DNA from: Neocallimastix lanati (nom. inval.)
Taxonomy: Eukaryota > Neocallimastigomycota > Neocallimastigomycetes > Neocallimastigales > Neocallimastigaceae
Assembly: GCA_016946835.1 (NCBI GenBank)
Contig: JACVTC010000126.1
Span: 255,001-312,500 of the forward strand
Direction: 5' to 3'
DNA length: 57,500 bases
The notes under the pieces are model-generated. The model had not been told where the DNA came from, did no database searches, and saw nothing but the letters and a program-made list of their open reading frames with translations. Made by a program: the position numbers and the translations under genes. Below, in pieces: positions 45,780 to 56,796 of the stretch (position 1 is its first letter; each line of letters starts with the position of its first letter).

Positions 45780-47472
45780 TTTATTTAATACCAGTCTTTT
45801 AATCTTAACAAATAAAGTAATAGACAACAAAGATATTGTACCAGTTAATGATACTAAGACAAAATTTGAGATGATTTACTTTATTGTTAATATATTACCA
45901 GAATATCTAAAATCAAGTGTTGAAAATTTATTTTTAGAATATATTAGTGTGCTCGCATTGAAAACTGATGATTTGGGGTCCTCAAAATTATATCCCCACA
46001 GAATAAATTTAATTCCTGGAACGGAGCCCATATAACAACGTGCCTATCGTGTTTCAAAAGTACAAGCCGAGGCATTAAAAAAAAGAATTAATAAAATAAA
46101 TAATAAATTAATAGTTCCTTCTAGTTCTCCCTGGTCTTCCCCTGTTGTACTTGTTCCTAAGAAAAATGGACAAGTTAGAATGTGTGTTGATTATAGGAAG
46201 ATTAATAACTGTACTCTAAAGGATGCATATGCTCTTCCTCTTATTGATAACATACTTTATTATATCAATTGTGATACCACAATATTATCTACAATTGACT
46301 TATTTTCAGGATATCATCAAATTTCGATGCATCCTGATGATAAAGATATTACATGCTTTACCACTTTGTATGGCAATTTTAATTTTGAAGTCATGCCGTT
46401 TAATCTTTGTAATGCTCCCACAACCTTCCAAAGGGAGATGAATAGAATTTTCTTTGAACTAATCGGCGTAGTGTTTTTATCTACATCGATGATTTAGTTA
46501 TTTATTCTAATTCTTTGGAACAACACGTAAAAGGTATTGAAAAAGTATTCCAAATTCTTAATAATAATGGATTAAAAGTTAATTTTGAAAAATACCACTT
46601 CTTTCACGAAGAATTCGATTTATTAGGCCATACTTTATCAACTAAAAGCATTAAATCTTTGATTTCTAAAATTGAAATAATTACTAATTGGTTATCTCCT
46701 ATTAATATTAAACAATTATGTTCATTTCTTGGAGTAATTGGGTACTACCAGAAATTTATTAGTAATTTTGCTCAAATTGCTAAACCCTTATATGAATTAA
46801 CAAAAAAGGATACTCCTTTTATATAGTCTCCTGAATGTAACATGACCTTTGAATATTTTAAACTCAACTAGTTAAAGCTCCAATTTTATCATCTGCTAAT
46901 TTTAATAAACCATTTATAATTCGCACTGATGAATCAAGAGCGGGAATTGGAGGGGTACTTTGCAACAGGATGATAATAACATTGAAAAACCCTTATATTA
47001 TGAAAGTAGAACTCTATCCAATGCTGAAAACAACTATAATATAACAGAACTTGAAGGTCTGGCTGCTTTCTATTGTGTAAAAAAATTTAAACTATTTCTT
47101 ACAGGTAATAATTTTAAAACTACTCATTTTACTGACCACAAACCATTAGTTTACATTTTCAAAAATAAGGAACCTACTTCCAGTAGCCATGTAAAATGGA
47201 TAAAAGAATTTAGTACTTTAAAAATTAATGTTAAATATGAAGATAGTAAGAAAAACGTAGTTGCTGATGCTTTATTTAGAATGTCCGTTAAAGAAGATTA
47301 TAAAATTTATATCAATGACAATAAAAATTCTTTAAAAATTAATAACAATTTTAAGGAGGGTGAGAGTTTATTTAAAAACCAAAACAAAGAAATTAATAAC
47401 TTAGGAAAATATAAAAATAAATTAAAAGAAAAGATAATAAATCATGGAGATAATATCCATAACGAGTTCTAA
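45780..47472 (+). pseudogene. Gypsy pol fragment: reverse transcriptase and RNase H, plus strand
   Basis: Reads YPHRINLIPGTEPI, stop, QRAYRVSKVQAEALKK, VPKKNGQVRMCVDYRKINN (46150-46190), STIDLFSGYHQISMHPDD, MPFNLCNAPTTFQREMNR, then after a frame change IYIDDLVIYS (catalytic box, 46480-46510), LGHTLSTKS, and RNase H RTDESRAGIGGVL, HFTDHKPLVYIFKNKEP and NVVADALFRM. At least three frame changes or stops break it (46025, about 46470, 46826, about 46950). It stops before integrase. It is closer to the pol at 35180-38284 than to the minus-strand fragment beside it. No LTR is seen. Confidence 0.85.
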
Positions 47473-48400
47473 AAGCAGTTTTATTCTTACTATTTTATAT
47501 TTTTAAAATGATACAAAAATATTATAAATCAATTAATTAATAAAAATTAAAATTATTTTTTGTCTCTATTTATTTATTTTTCAATTTACCTTTTTGATAT
47601 TACTATTTTATATATTAAAAAGATATAATGAGAATACATTAAAAAAGGTATAATTATATATATCTATATATTACAATAAGTTTAATAATTAATATATATA
47701 TTTAATAATTTTTTATTTATTATTTTAATAAAATAATATATATATATAATAATTTTAAATGGAAAAAAATACATTTATCTATAAATGACTATTTATAATT
47801 TATAACTAATAATTTATAACTAATTATTAACTGTTCCTATTGTAAATTATTATTAATCCTTTATACAATATTGTAAATATAAAACAATATAATTCTATTG
47901 TAATTTAATGTTTTGAAAAATTAGTTCAAAAATGAATACATAATTTATATAATTTTAAATATGAATTCAATTCTAAAAATTAATATATATATAATAATTC
48001 TACAGGCATTATATATATTAAAATAAAAATATTTTTAATAGGAAAAAATACATTTATATACAATGGCTATCTAAAACTTATACTCATTATTAACTATTTC
48101 TATTGTAATTTATTTTATTATTAATGGTTATCTTATGGTTATAATATATTGATTTATAAATAATAATATAACAATTTTAATATATATAAAATTGTATTGG
48201 TATTTTTATTATTAAAAACTTTATTAATAAACTTTAATTTATTATATAAAATATAATATAAAACCTTATTTGTTAATAAAATTTATACAAAAATTTATAA
48301 GAAGGTACACATTCCGTAAGTGTGTATTTCTCAAAATGTGGCTTAAAAATTTAAAAAATAAACATATAAATAAATAAAAAAAAATATATTAAATAATAAT
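47473..48400. other. AT-rich spacer
   Basis: No gene. At 48301-48347 a patch (GGTACACATTCCGTAAGTGT, then ATGTGGCTT) recalls the ends of the small TIR elements. Confidence 0.55.
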
Positions 48401-48419
48401 TTAATTTAATATTTTTAAT

Positions 48420-49845
48420 AAATGAATGTGTATCATTTCAAAAACACAAATATATTATGTAATAATTTGTCAAAAGTGTAATAATCATAAAAATGATGAA
48501 AATATGTAATAATAATGTTTTAATATATATTGTATAAAATATATATAAATATAAATTAACTTTTTTTCTAATTTTCTTTTATTTCCTTTTTTAATTATTT
48601 CTTTTCATGTATATATATTAAAATTTTTATTAACTTCGAATTAAAGATTTTTTTAAAAGTTTTTTATTATAAAGTTAAGTTTTAAACACAAAAAAATATT
48701 TTTTTCATCTAAATTAATTTTTTTTTGAATGTATCATAATTCTTAAATAAATAATATAAATAAAAAAATAAAAAATTATTAAATAATAATTTAATTTAAT
48801 TTAATATCTTTAATAAATGAACGTGTATCATTTCGCAAATGTGCTTTTATAAAATTAGTGTTATTCATTTTTTTTAATTAGAAAAATAAAATATTTATTT
48901 ATTTATTATTTATTTACTTATTACTTATTATTTATTTATTATTTATTTACTTATTATTTATTATTTATTAATTAATTATTATATTTATTATTTATTATTT
49001 ATTTATTATTCATTTATTTATTTAATATTTATTATTATTTATTATTATTTATTATTTATTTATTATTTATTTACTTATTATTTATTATTTATTAATTAAT
49101 TATTATATTTAATATCTATTATTTATTTATTTAATATTTTTTATTATTTATTATATATTTATTTAAAAATATTTTATAATAAAATATTTAAAAATTTATT
49201 TACTTATTTCAAAAATGATTTTTATTATTTATTTTATTATTTATTTTATTATTTATTTTATTATTTATTTTATTATTTATTCAATTATTTATTTAATTAT
49301 TTATTTATTGGTTAAAAAAAATTATATAATCTGGCAATTAATTAAATATAATTATTTAAACCCAATTTCGAAATCCACAAATGTGAAATGATACACGTTC
49401 ATTTATTAAAGATATTAAATTAAATTATTTAATAATTTTTTATTTTTTTATTTATATTATTTATTTAAGAATTATGATACACATTCAAAAAAAAAAAAAA
49501 TTAATTTAGATGGAAAAAATATTTTTTTGTGTTTAAAACTTAACTTTATAATAAAAAAACTTTTAAAAAAATCTTTAATTCGAAGTTAATAAATTTTTAA
49601 TATATATACATATTTAAACAAATTATATATACATGAAAAGAAATAATTAAAAAAGGAAATAAAAGAAAATTAGAAAAAAAAGTTAATTTATATTTATATA
49701 TATTGTATACAATATATATTAAAACATTATTATTACATATTTTTATCATTTTTATGATTATTAAATATATTACACTTTAAATTATTATTATTATTTTTTT
49801 TTTATAGACTGATTATTAAATAATATATTTGTGTTTTTAATAAAC
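48420..49845. repeat. Large imperfect inverted repeat (arms about 430-460 bp, spacer about 530 bp)
   Basis: The left arm (about 48420-48848) and the right arm (about 49375-49845) are reverse complements with AT-repeat slippage: CTTTTATTTCCTTTTTTAAT (48577) versus ATTAAAAAAGGAAATAAAAG (49648), and AACGTGTATCATTTC (48821) versus GAAATGATACACGTT (49384). The inner ends, with CGTGTATCATTTCGCAAATG on the left, face each other across a TTTA-rich spacer. Part of the arm (48355-48440) also recurs as a direct repeat at 48745-48840. It looks like two copies of one short element head to head, or a foldback element. Confidence 0.75.
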
Positions 49846-49877
49846 TTTTTTTAATATTCAATAAAATTATAGTTACA

Positions 49878-50262
49878 TTATTATTATTTAAAATTATTAA
49901 ATCAATATATATAGACGAAAAAAAAAAAATCATTTATATTCTAGAATTTTATAATATATAATTTGTTTTAGATTCCTTTTTTATATATAGAAAAATAGTT
50001 TTGTATAATTTTTTTTTAATTGAGTTTTTTTTTTTCCCTTTTTTTTTATTATTTATTATGGCAAATAAAAAAAATATCATTATTATTATTTAAAATTATT
50101 AATTCATATATAGACGAAAAAAAAAAAAAATCATTTATATTCTAGAATTTTATAATATATAATTTGTTTTAGATTCCTTTTTCATATATAGAAAAATAGT
50201 TTTGTATAATTTTTTTAAGTTTTTTTTTTCCCTTTTTGTTATTACAGTAAATAAAAATAAAG
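49878..50262. repeat. About 195-bp tandem duplication
   Basis: ATATATAGACGAAAAAAAAA, then ATTCTAGAATTTTATAATAT, TTTTAGATTCC and a poly(T)-CCC block occur at about 49905 and 50105 in the same order, including a CTAGAATTTTATAATATATA word. Confidence 0.85.
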
Positions 50263-50444
50263 TATTATAATAATAAAACAAAAAAAATTATTTATTATTA
50301 TTATAATAAAATAAAATGAGTATTTAAATTATAATTTTAATTTAATATAATTAAATAATATAAATATAAGTAATAATAAAATATATATATATATATATAT
50401 ATAATTAAAAAATAAAAAATAAAAAATAAAAAATATAAAATATA

Positions 50445-50645
50445 AAATAAAAGTAAAAATAAAGATAGAAATAAAAATAAAAATAAAGATAGAAATAAAA
50501 ATAAAAATAAAGATAGAAATAAAAATAAAAATAAAGATAGAAATAAAAATAAAAATAAAGATAGAAATAAAAATAAAAATAAAGATAGAAATAAAAATAA
50601 AAACAAAGATAGAAATAAAATAAAAATAAAGATAGAAATAAAGGA
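50445..50645. repeat. 24-bp minisatellite upstream of the 7TM gene
   Basis: About eight copies of AAAGATAGAAATAAAAATAA plus AAAT. It ends about 70 bp before the start codon at 50716. Confidence 0.92.
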
Positions 50646-50715
50646 TAAAAATATAAACTAATAAACAATAAAAAATATAGCTTTTTTTTAATATATAAAT
50701 ATATATAATTTAAAA

Positions 50716-52140
50716 ATGGTTAATGTTTTTCTTGAAAGATATGACGCTAATTCAAAATGTGATATATATCAAGGTTTTTTTACATCTGCTATTAATGTTT
50801 ATTGTTGTGCATGGACTTTTCTTGTCTTTGTAATAGTAGGCAAAAAGTGGAAAAATGCCATTATGTATATAATTATAATGCATTATGCTTTAAGATATAT
50901 TGGTAATGTAATTGAAAATATTGGAAAATTAAGAACAGTTAAATATGAGAAATATGACTATCCTAGTAATGAGGGTTATATGTGGAATCATGCTGTATCT
51001 CGTGTGGTTTTATACATAAGTGAAATAATCGGTGATTGGTATCTTTTAGTTAGAACTAAAGCTATTGTTAAATCTAATAAAAAATTAAAATGGGTTTACG
51101 TAACATGCATAATTTATAATATTGTAAGATTATCAAAAATCTATTTTAATTTTAAATATGTTCCATTTAAGGATAATTTTGATCCAAAAGAAGATAAACT
51201 TGATTTCTATTTAAGAAAAGTAGAATATAAAAAAAATAAATGGATTTGTGATTTATTGTTACATACGACTAGTATTTTTTATGATCTTGCTGTTATTATA
51301 ACTTTGAAAAAGAATGTTTTCGTTAAATATAATAATATTACACATGGAGAAAAAAAAGGAAACTTTTTCATTGCCAATTTTCAACGATTATCCGTATACC
51401 GTATATATTGGACTGTAATTTTATCAATATTATTCTCTCCATTAATTTTTATGTTTTGCTTCACATTACTTTATGCTTTGAATCAAGTCAATACTTTAAA
51501 ACCTGAACAACAAATTGCATTTTTCCAGACATATTGTAATGATAGAGATATTGAAAATATTCGTATAAGTATTATGAATGTTAGTTATATCTTAATCTAT
51601 GTTGATCAAATTATGCTTAGACATTATGATAGAATAAATAAAGTAACTGTAATAAATCAAAGTAGTAATAGTTATAATAATAGTAGTAGTATTAACCAAT
51701 ATAGCAATAATAATGGTAGTAGATTACATAATTTTAGTAAGGTGTATCACGATACTAATAAACAATTTGATGATACCGAAGGTCAAAATCTAATTTGCTA
51801 TAAAAATAATGATGAAAATAATTATAATAAATCATTTAATTTAAATAATAGTGAAATGGATAATATTAATTCTCCAAGAACTCCAACCTCTTTAAATTCT
51901 TTTAATTCTCCAAACCCTACAAACTCTCAAAATTCTCTGAACATTCCAAATTATAAAAACTCTTCAAAGTCACTTAATTTTCCAAATCAAGTAATTAGAA
52001 ATAATAAAGATCCAATTAATTACTATGATTTTACGAATAAAAATGATATTAATAATATGTCAATAAATTGTTATAACAATAATAAAAATAATCAACAATG
52101 GAAAAAATATTTTAATTCTCTCAATCAAAATAATTACTAA
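50716..52140 (+). CDS. Seven-transmembrane protein with Asn/Ser-rich tail (function unknown)
   Basis: Complete 474-residue frame starting MVNVFLERYDANSKCD, with TTTAAAA before the ATG. Seven hydrophobic segments at about 22-42, 47-66, 93-113, 125-145, 176-198, 231-255 and 283-301. Conserved-looking loop motifs include EIIGDWYLLVRTKAI (103-117) and FQRLSVYRIYW (222-232). The cytoplasmic-type tail (302-474) is rich in Asn and Ser with an N-S-P/T-N-S repeat area (SPRTPTSLNSFNSPNPTNSQ, about 392-411) suited to phosphorylation. Seven helices and a long Ser/Asn tail suggest a receptor or scramblase-like membrane protein, but I see no diagnostic GPCR motif and no signal peptide. A 16-bp inverted repeat follows the stop. 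Confidence 0.88.
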   Translation: MVNVFLERYDANSKCDIYQGFFTSAINVYCCAWTFLVFVIVGKKWKNAIMYIIIMHYALRYIGNVIENIGKLRTVKYEKYDYPSNEGYMWNHAVSRVVLYISEIIGDWYLLVRTKAIVKSNKKLKWVYVTCIIYNIVRLSKIYFNFKYVPFKDNFDPKEDKLDFYLRKVEYKKNKWICDLLLHTTSIFYDLAVIITLKKNVFVKYNNITHGEKKGNFFIANFQRLSVYRIYWTVILSILFSPLIFMFCFTLLYALNQVNTLKPEQQIAFFQTYCNDRDIENIRISIMNVSYILIYVDQIMLRHYDRINKVTVINQSSNSYNNSSSINQYSNNNGSRLHNFSKVYHDTNKQFDDTEGQNLICYKNNDENNYNKSFNLNNSEMDNINSPRTPTSLNSFNSPNPTNSQNSLNIPNYKNSSKSLNFPNQVIRNNKDPINYYDFTNKNDINNMSINCYNNNKNNQQWKKYFNSLNQNNY

Positions 52141-52153
52141 TAAATATTATTTT

Positions 52154-52226
52154 AAAGAAATACTATTATTTTTTTTAATTATTATAAACTATTTATTATT
52201 TAATAAAAATATAATAGTATTTCTTT
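52154..52226 (+). terminator. 16-bp inverted repeat 13 bp after the 7TM stop codon
   Basis: AAAGAAATACTATTAT (52154-52169) and ATAATAGTATTTCTTT (52211-52226) are perfect reverse complements. It lies in the likely 3' UTR; a role in 3'-end formation or mRNA stability is possible. Confidence 0.55.
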
Positions 52227-52317
52227 ATAAACTATTCATTATTTAAGAAAAAAATAAATAAATAAAAATTAACTTTATTTTATATTATAAAAATATTAAT
52301 AAAATAAAATACGAATT

Positions 52318-52371
52318 AAAAATTCTTTATAAATATTGAATTCATTAATTCAATACTTATAAAGAATTTTT
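52318..52371. repeat. 25-bp near-perfect palindrome with 4-base loop
   Basis: Left arm 52318-52342 (AAAAATTCTTTATAAATATT then GAATT), loop CATT, right arm 52347-52371; one mismatch in 25 pairs. It could form a strong hairpin or cruciform. It lies between two plus-strand genes, 180 bp after the 7TM stop. Confidence 0.9.
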
Positions 52372-53892
52372 AAACAAAAAAAAAAAAAACGGAAAAGATA
52401 TATATATGTATATAAATAAATATATATAATAATAATATGATAATGATAATACATATATATAAATAATACTCAAAAAAAAAAAAAAATAAAAAATAAAAAA
52501 TATAGTGTAAAAGAATTAGTTATCTTTTGAATAAAAATTTAAAATTTCAATTATATATATATATATGTAATGTTTATATTTTTATATTTAATAATGTAGA
52601 AGAAGAATTATAATTAATTTAAGTATAGATGAATATATATATATATATAAAAAACGATTAATGAATATTTGAACAAATTAATATAAATAATTAATAATAT
52701 ATAAAAATATTGGGCTCGTACGAAAGGTGATGATGATGGACTTGAGACTTCATTAAAAATAATATTAAAAAATTATTAAAACAAAAATAAAAGTAAAAAT
52801 AAAATAAATAGGAAATAAAAAAACTAATTAATTATAATATATGACATATATGACATAATATATTTAATAATGATAGTAATGAAACATGTCATTAATATCA
52901 TTACATGATATTAAATGTATTTTAAATTAATAAAAATCCTTTGTATAATAATTCGATTTAATAAAGTCCCCTGTATAATAATCCTATTTAATCTTTTTTT
53001 TATATATTTATAAGTAGGCATTTTTAAACTCTACTACAAATATATTGTAATATATATTATGCATTGATATACAAAGTCATATATTCTATATACATATGAC
53101 TGTATTCTATTGTTTTTTGTATTGCATTATTTTATTTTATTATATTCATTTTGTTTCTTTTTTTCTATTTCATTTTAAGTAATTTTTACGGCATAATACA
53201 ACTTTATTTTATTTTACTTTATTAATGTAATTATTTTTTTAAACATCAATAAAACAAAACGATATATAATACATTAATTAGCTTTGGATCTGATACATGA
53301 GGTTTATGTTAATTTTTTGAACAAAATAACGAATTCATTCATTTGTCTTCATTTAATATAATACAATTTAATAATTTTTTTTTATATATTAAAAATTAAT
53401 AAAATATTAATATAGTAAAGAACACAAAAAATTAAAAGTTTAATAAAATGAAAATTTTTAATTAAGGTTTAGAAAATGGACTTTTTTTTTTTTTTTTTTT
53501 TTGAGATTGACTGTGATAGAAATTTTATTGGATGATTTAAACAAAAAGGATTAGAAATAAAAAATAAAAAATAAAAAATAAAAAATAAAAAATAAAAAAT
53601 AAAAAATAAAAAATAAAAAATAAAAAATAAAAAGTATAAAATAAAAAATAAAAAAAAAAAAAAAAAATAAAAATAAAAAATAAAAAATAAAAAAATAAAA
53701 ATAAAAGATAAAGGATAAAAAATTATAAATAAAAAATAAAAAATAAAAAATAAATAGAAATAAAAAATAAATAGAAATAAAAAATAAATAGAAATAAAAA
53801 AAATATAATAATTAAAAACATATTAATTAAAATATAGATAAATAATAATATATAATAAGTTACTAACCTAAATTAAATTAAAGATATTCAAA
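52372..53892. other. Intergenic region between the 7TM gene and the phosphatase
   Basis: AT-rich. It includes an AAAATAA repeat (about 53550-53640) and related A-rich runs to 53800 just upstream of the phosphatase. The patch at 52707-52745 (GGGCTCGTACGAAAGGTGAT) reads WARTKGDDDGLETSLK on the plus strand but has no start or context, so I do not call a gene. Confidence 0.6.
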
Positions 53893-55651
53893 ATGAAATT
53901 TCAAAAAATTTTAATATGTGCAACTTTAGCATTAGGAACTGTTATTTCGGAAAATGTAAATTATGCATACACTACTGATGATTTAAAGTATAATTTCCAT
54001 TGTGTTGAAGATAATAACAAAGTATGCAGATTTTTAGAAAAAGAATTATTTGAAGCTGCTAATGCAATTTCAAAAATTATTGGTAAATTTTAATATTATT
54101 ATATTTTTTAAAAATTCTTTATATATATTTAAGAATAAAAGTTTAACCTGAATTTCAATAAAAATAATTATAAAATTAATCAAATATTTATAAATAGATC
54201 TTGAAACCCCTGTTAAATTTGAAGCTTTTGTTGATGATCTTTCTAAATATAGAATAAACGACACTAAGGAAGTTAGAGCTGTAGTTTTAGATAAGGAATT
54301 TGTTCCATTAAGTAATAAGGATACCAATATAGTATCACCATATCCAAATTCTAAAATTATTACAGAAAATGTCAGTAATGAAAATGAAAACAATTTCTAC
54401 CTTGTCTTAAATAATTTTAAGAGTGAAGAAAATTATTTAGATTATCTTCGTAAAGACTTTGATTCTTCAATGGCTATGGAAATTTTTGAAGAATTAAAAG
54501 TTTTAGAATTACTTGGCTATCCTTATGTAGGTGCTTCAGTTATTATTGGAGAAGAAATGGCTGTTGAAAATTATATGCCTAAAAGAAAAGATCAAGAAAA
54601 AATGGATGCTACTGCTACTTATGCAACTGAAAATTGTAAAGATTTAGTAAAGGGTGAATTAGCTCATACTCTTGTTCACTGGGAAGATACTTTAATTAGT
54701 AAGGAAAGTATTAGCAAAAAAGTACGTAGAGCTGTTAAAAAAATTAAATGTTATGTTAAAGGTACTAAGAAAGAAAACAACAAAAAAGATGATATAAACA
54801 AGCCAAATGATATAAACCGTATTGTTGCTGTAGGAGATACTCATGGCGATTATGAGCATTTGATTTCTATTTTACAACATGCTAAGCTTGTTGATGAAGA
54901 AAATAACTGGATTGGTAAAAATTCTATTTTAATTCAAATGGGAGATTTGATGAATCGTGGTAATGATACTTTGAAAATTTATGATACTATGATGAATATA
55001 AGAGAACAAGCTAAAACAAAGGGTGGTATTGTTCATATGTTATTCGGTAATCATGAAATATTAGAACTCCAAGGTAATCATTACTTCACTTCATTAAAAG
55101 ATTTTGAATCATTCGGTGGAGTAAGTGGTCGTGAAGAAGCTTTTGGACCTACTGGAAAGTATGGACAATTCTTAAGACAAGAAATGAACATGACAATGGT
55201 TATTGGTGATTCTATTTTTGCTCATGCTGGTGTTGCTCCAGAATACGTTACTGAAGGTGTTGATAAACTTAATGAACATGCTCGTGAAATCTTATTAGAT
55301 ACTCCATCAGTTGAAGAATTATATCAATTATTATTAAAGAATGTAACTCATCCTATTTTTACTGATCCAATATTTGATAAAATTGGAAATGGTCCAGTAA
55401 ATATGAGAGATTTTGCTAATAAACCAGAAAGTCAAATGTGTGACCAACTTGAAAAAACTTTAGAACTTACAAACACTAAAAGAATGATTGTAGGTCATAC
55501 TGTTCAAACTTATGGAAAAATTAGAACTAAATGTAACAATAAATTAATTTTAATTGATATTGGTATTTCTCGTTGTATTGCTGGTGGTTATTATGGTTAT
55601 TTAGAAATGTTATTAGATAAAAAAGAAATTTGGGCCAGATACTTGAATTAA
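53893..55651 (+). CDS. Secreted PPP-type (Shewanella-like) phosphatase, one intron
   Basis: Two exons: 53893-54082 and 54198-55651, with a 115-bp phase-1 GT-AG intron (GTAAATTT...AAATAG). The spliced protein has 547 residues. It starts with a signal peptide (MKFQKILICATLALGTVIS), then about 250 residues with no motif I recognise, then a calcineurin-like phosphoesterase domain: GDTHGD (276-281), GDLMNRG (312-318), GNHE (347-350), FAHAGV (404-409) and VGHTVQTYG (495-503). These are the five metal-binding blocks of PPP phosphatases, in the spacing of Shewanella-like proteins. In the second block, Asn replaces the usual Asp of GDxxDRG. Metal-dependent dephosphorylation of extracellular or lumenal substrates is the likely role. 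The last codons are duplicated after the stop. Confidence 0.9.
54083..54197 (+). other. Intron of the phosphatase gene
   Basis: Begins GTAAATTTTAATATT and ends TTTATAAATAG. Without splicing, translation stops after 66 codons. With splicing, residue 64 becomes Asp (G+AT) and the frame runs on to 55651. The intron is AT-rich with TAATC-type words that could serve as branch site (AATTAATCAAAT, about 54174). Confidence 0.85.
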
Positions 55652-55707
55652 AATATAATAATTTAAACTTGGGCCAGATGCTTGAATTAAAATATAATAA
55701 TTTAAAC
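55630..55707 (+). repeat. 39-bp tandem duplication spanning the phosphatase stop codon
   Basis: TTGGGCCAGATACTTGAATT and the following AAAATATAATAATTTAAAC occur twice in a row with one difference (ATACTTG/ATGCTTG). The first unit holds the last codons (WARYLN) and the TAA; the second lies in the 3' UTR. Confidence 0.95.
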
Positions 55708-56324
55708 TACTTTAAAATAAAAATATAAAATATTATATTTTTATTTAAAAAAATAAATAAATAAAATAAAATATAAAATTATATTGATTTTAAAAAATAT
55801 AATATGAAAATATTATAATATATATATATATATAATATATATTTATGTAAATTAATAATATAAAATAATCTTATTAATTTTAATATATAAATAATATTCT
55901 AAAATATTTTGTTTTGTATATAAAATTAATGGAATATTAAAAAAATAAAATAACATATTATTATAATAAATAAATTAGTTATTATTATTATTATTTTTTT
56001 TTTTAAAAAAAAAAAAACATAATATATAATAAAAATACTATAAAATATATAAAAAAAATAGAATGTAAAAAGAAAAATTAAAAATTAATAATTATAATTA
56101 ACAATAAAAAAGTTATTAACCGACTTTCGGTAGAAAAAAATTAAGAAAAAATAGTACCTTTAATATTGCTTTGTATTAATAATTATTATTACACTTTTAT
56201 TTATTTAAGTTTTTATAAAGAGTAAAGAGAAAGTATGGTTTTAAAGTATAATAATTGTTTATATAAATACATAAATAAAATTAAATTATGAATAAATACA
56301 TGTGACGTCATATGTTATAATAAA
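55708..56324. other. AT-rich intergenic region
   Basis: No gene; AT-rich with TATA runs. A small patch with ACCGACTTTCGGTAG (56119-56133) is a short palindrome of unknown meaning. Confidence 0.55.
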
Positions 56325-56705
56325 TGATATACGGGACTTTTATGTGCAATAATTTATAAGCAGTGGGTTTTAAATAATGGTAGTTTAGTAAATTTTATTA
56401 ATAAAATCATAATATTCGTACAATTAAATAATAATTCTAATTCCTAAAAATTTACAAGAGAGTTCCCTATTTCTAATATAAATAATTTAATTTATAAGAA
56501 ATAGGTAATATATTAAATACATATTCTAATATATAGAACTATATAAATTTTATATGAATTAAAGTATTATAATTATTATAATTATAATAATATATATTGA
56601 AATAAAATAAAATAAAATAATTATTATCAAAAAGATATAAATTTAACATTTAATAATTATTATTAAATATACAAATATGTTACTACACATATTTGTTTTA
56701 TATCA
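56325..56705. repeat. Solo-LTR-like repeat, copy 2 (381 bp)
   Basis: TGATATACGGGACTTTTATG to TTTGTTTTATATCA, aligned along its whole length with 31668-32068 apart from small indels (a 14-bp word around the ACACATATTG segment is missing here). Same orientation. No internal element sequence on either side. Confidence 0.75.
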
Positions 56706-56796
56706 GAAATGCCCTTGCTAAAAATTAAACTATATATTTTTTTTTTATAAAAGAAAATATAAGGTTTAATTAAAATAAATAATAATTTTTAAAATT

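Noticed and set aside
50337-50668. Two overlapping Phe/Leu/Tyr-rich minus-strand frames
   Set aside because: Shadows of the 24-bp A-rich minisatellite upstream of the 7TM gene.
52707-52760. A short exon reading WARTKGDDDGLETSLK
   Set aside because: No start codon, no convincing splice sites and no neighbouring exon.
54070-54393. Minus-strand frame of 107 codons
   Set aside because: Antisense to the phosphatase intron and exon 2; the plus-strand splice model explains the region.
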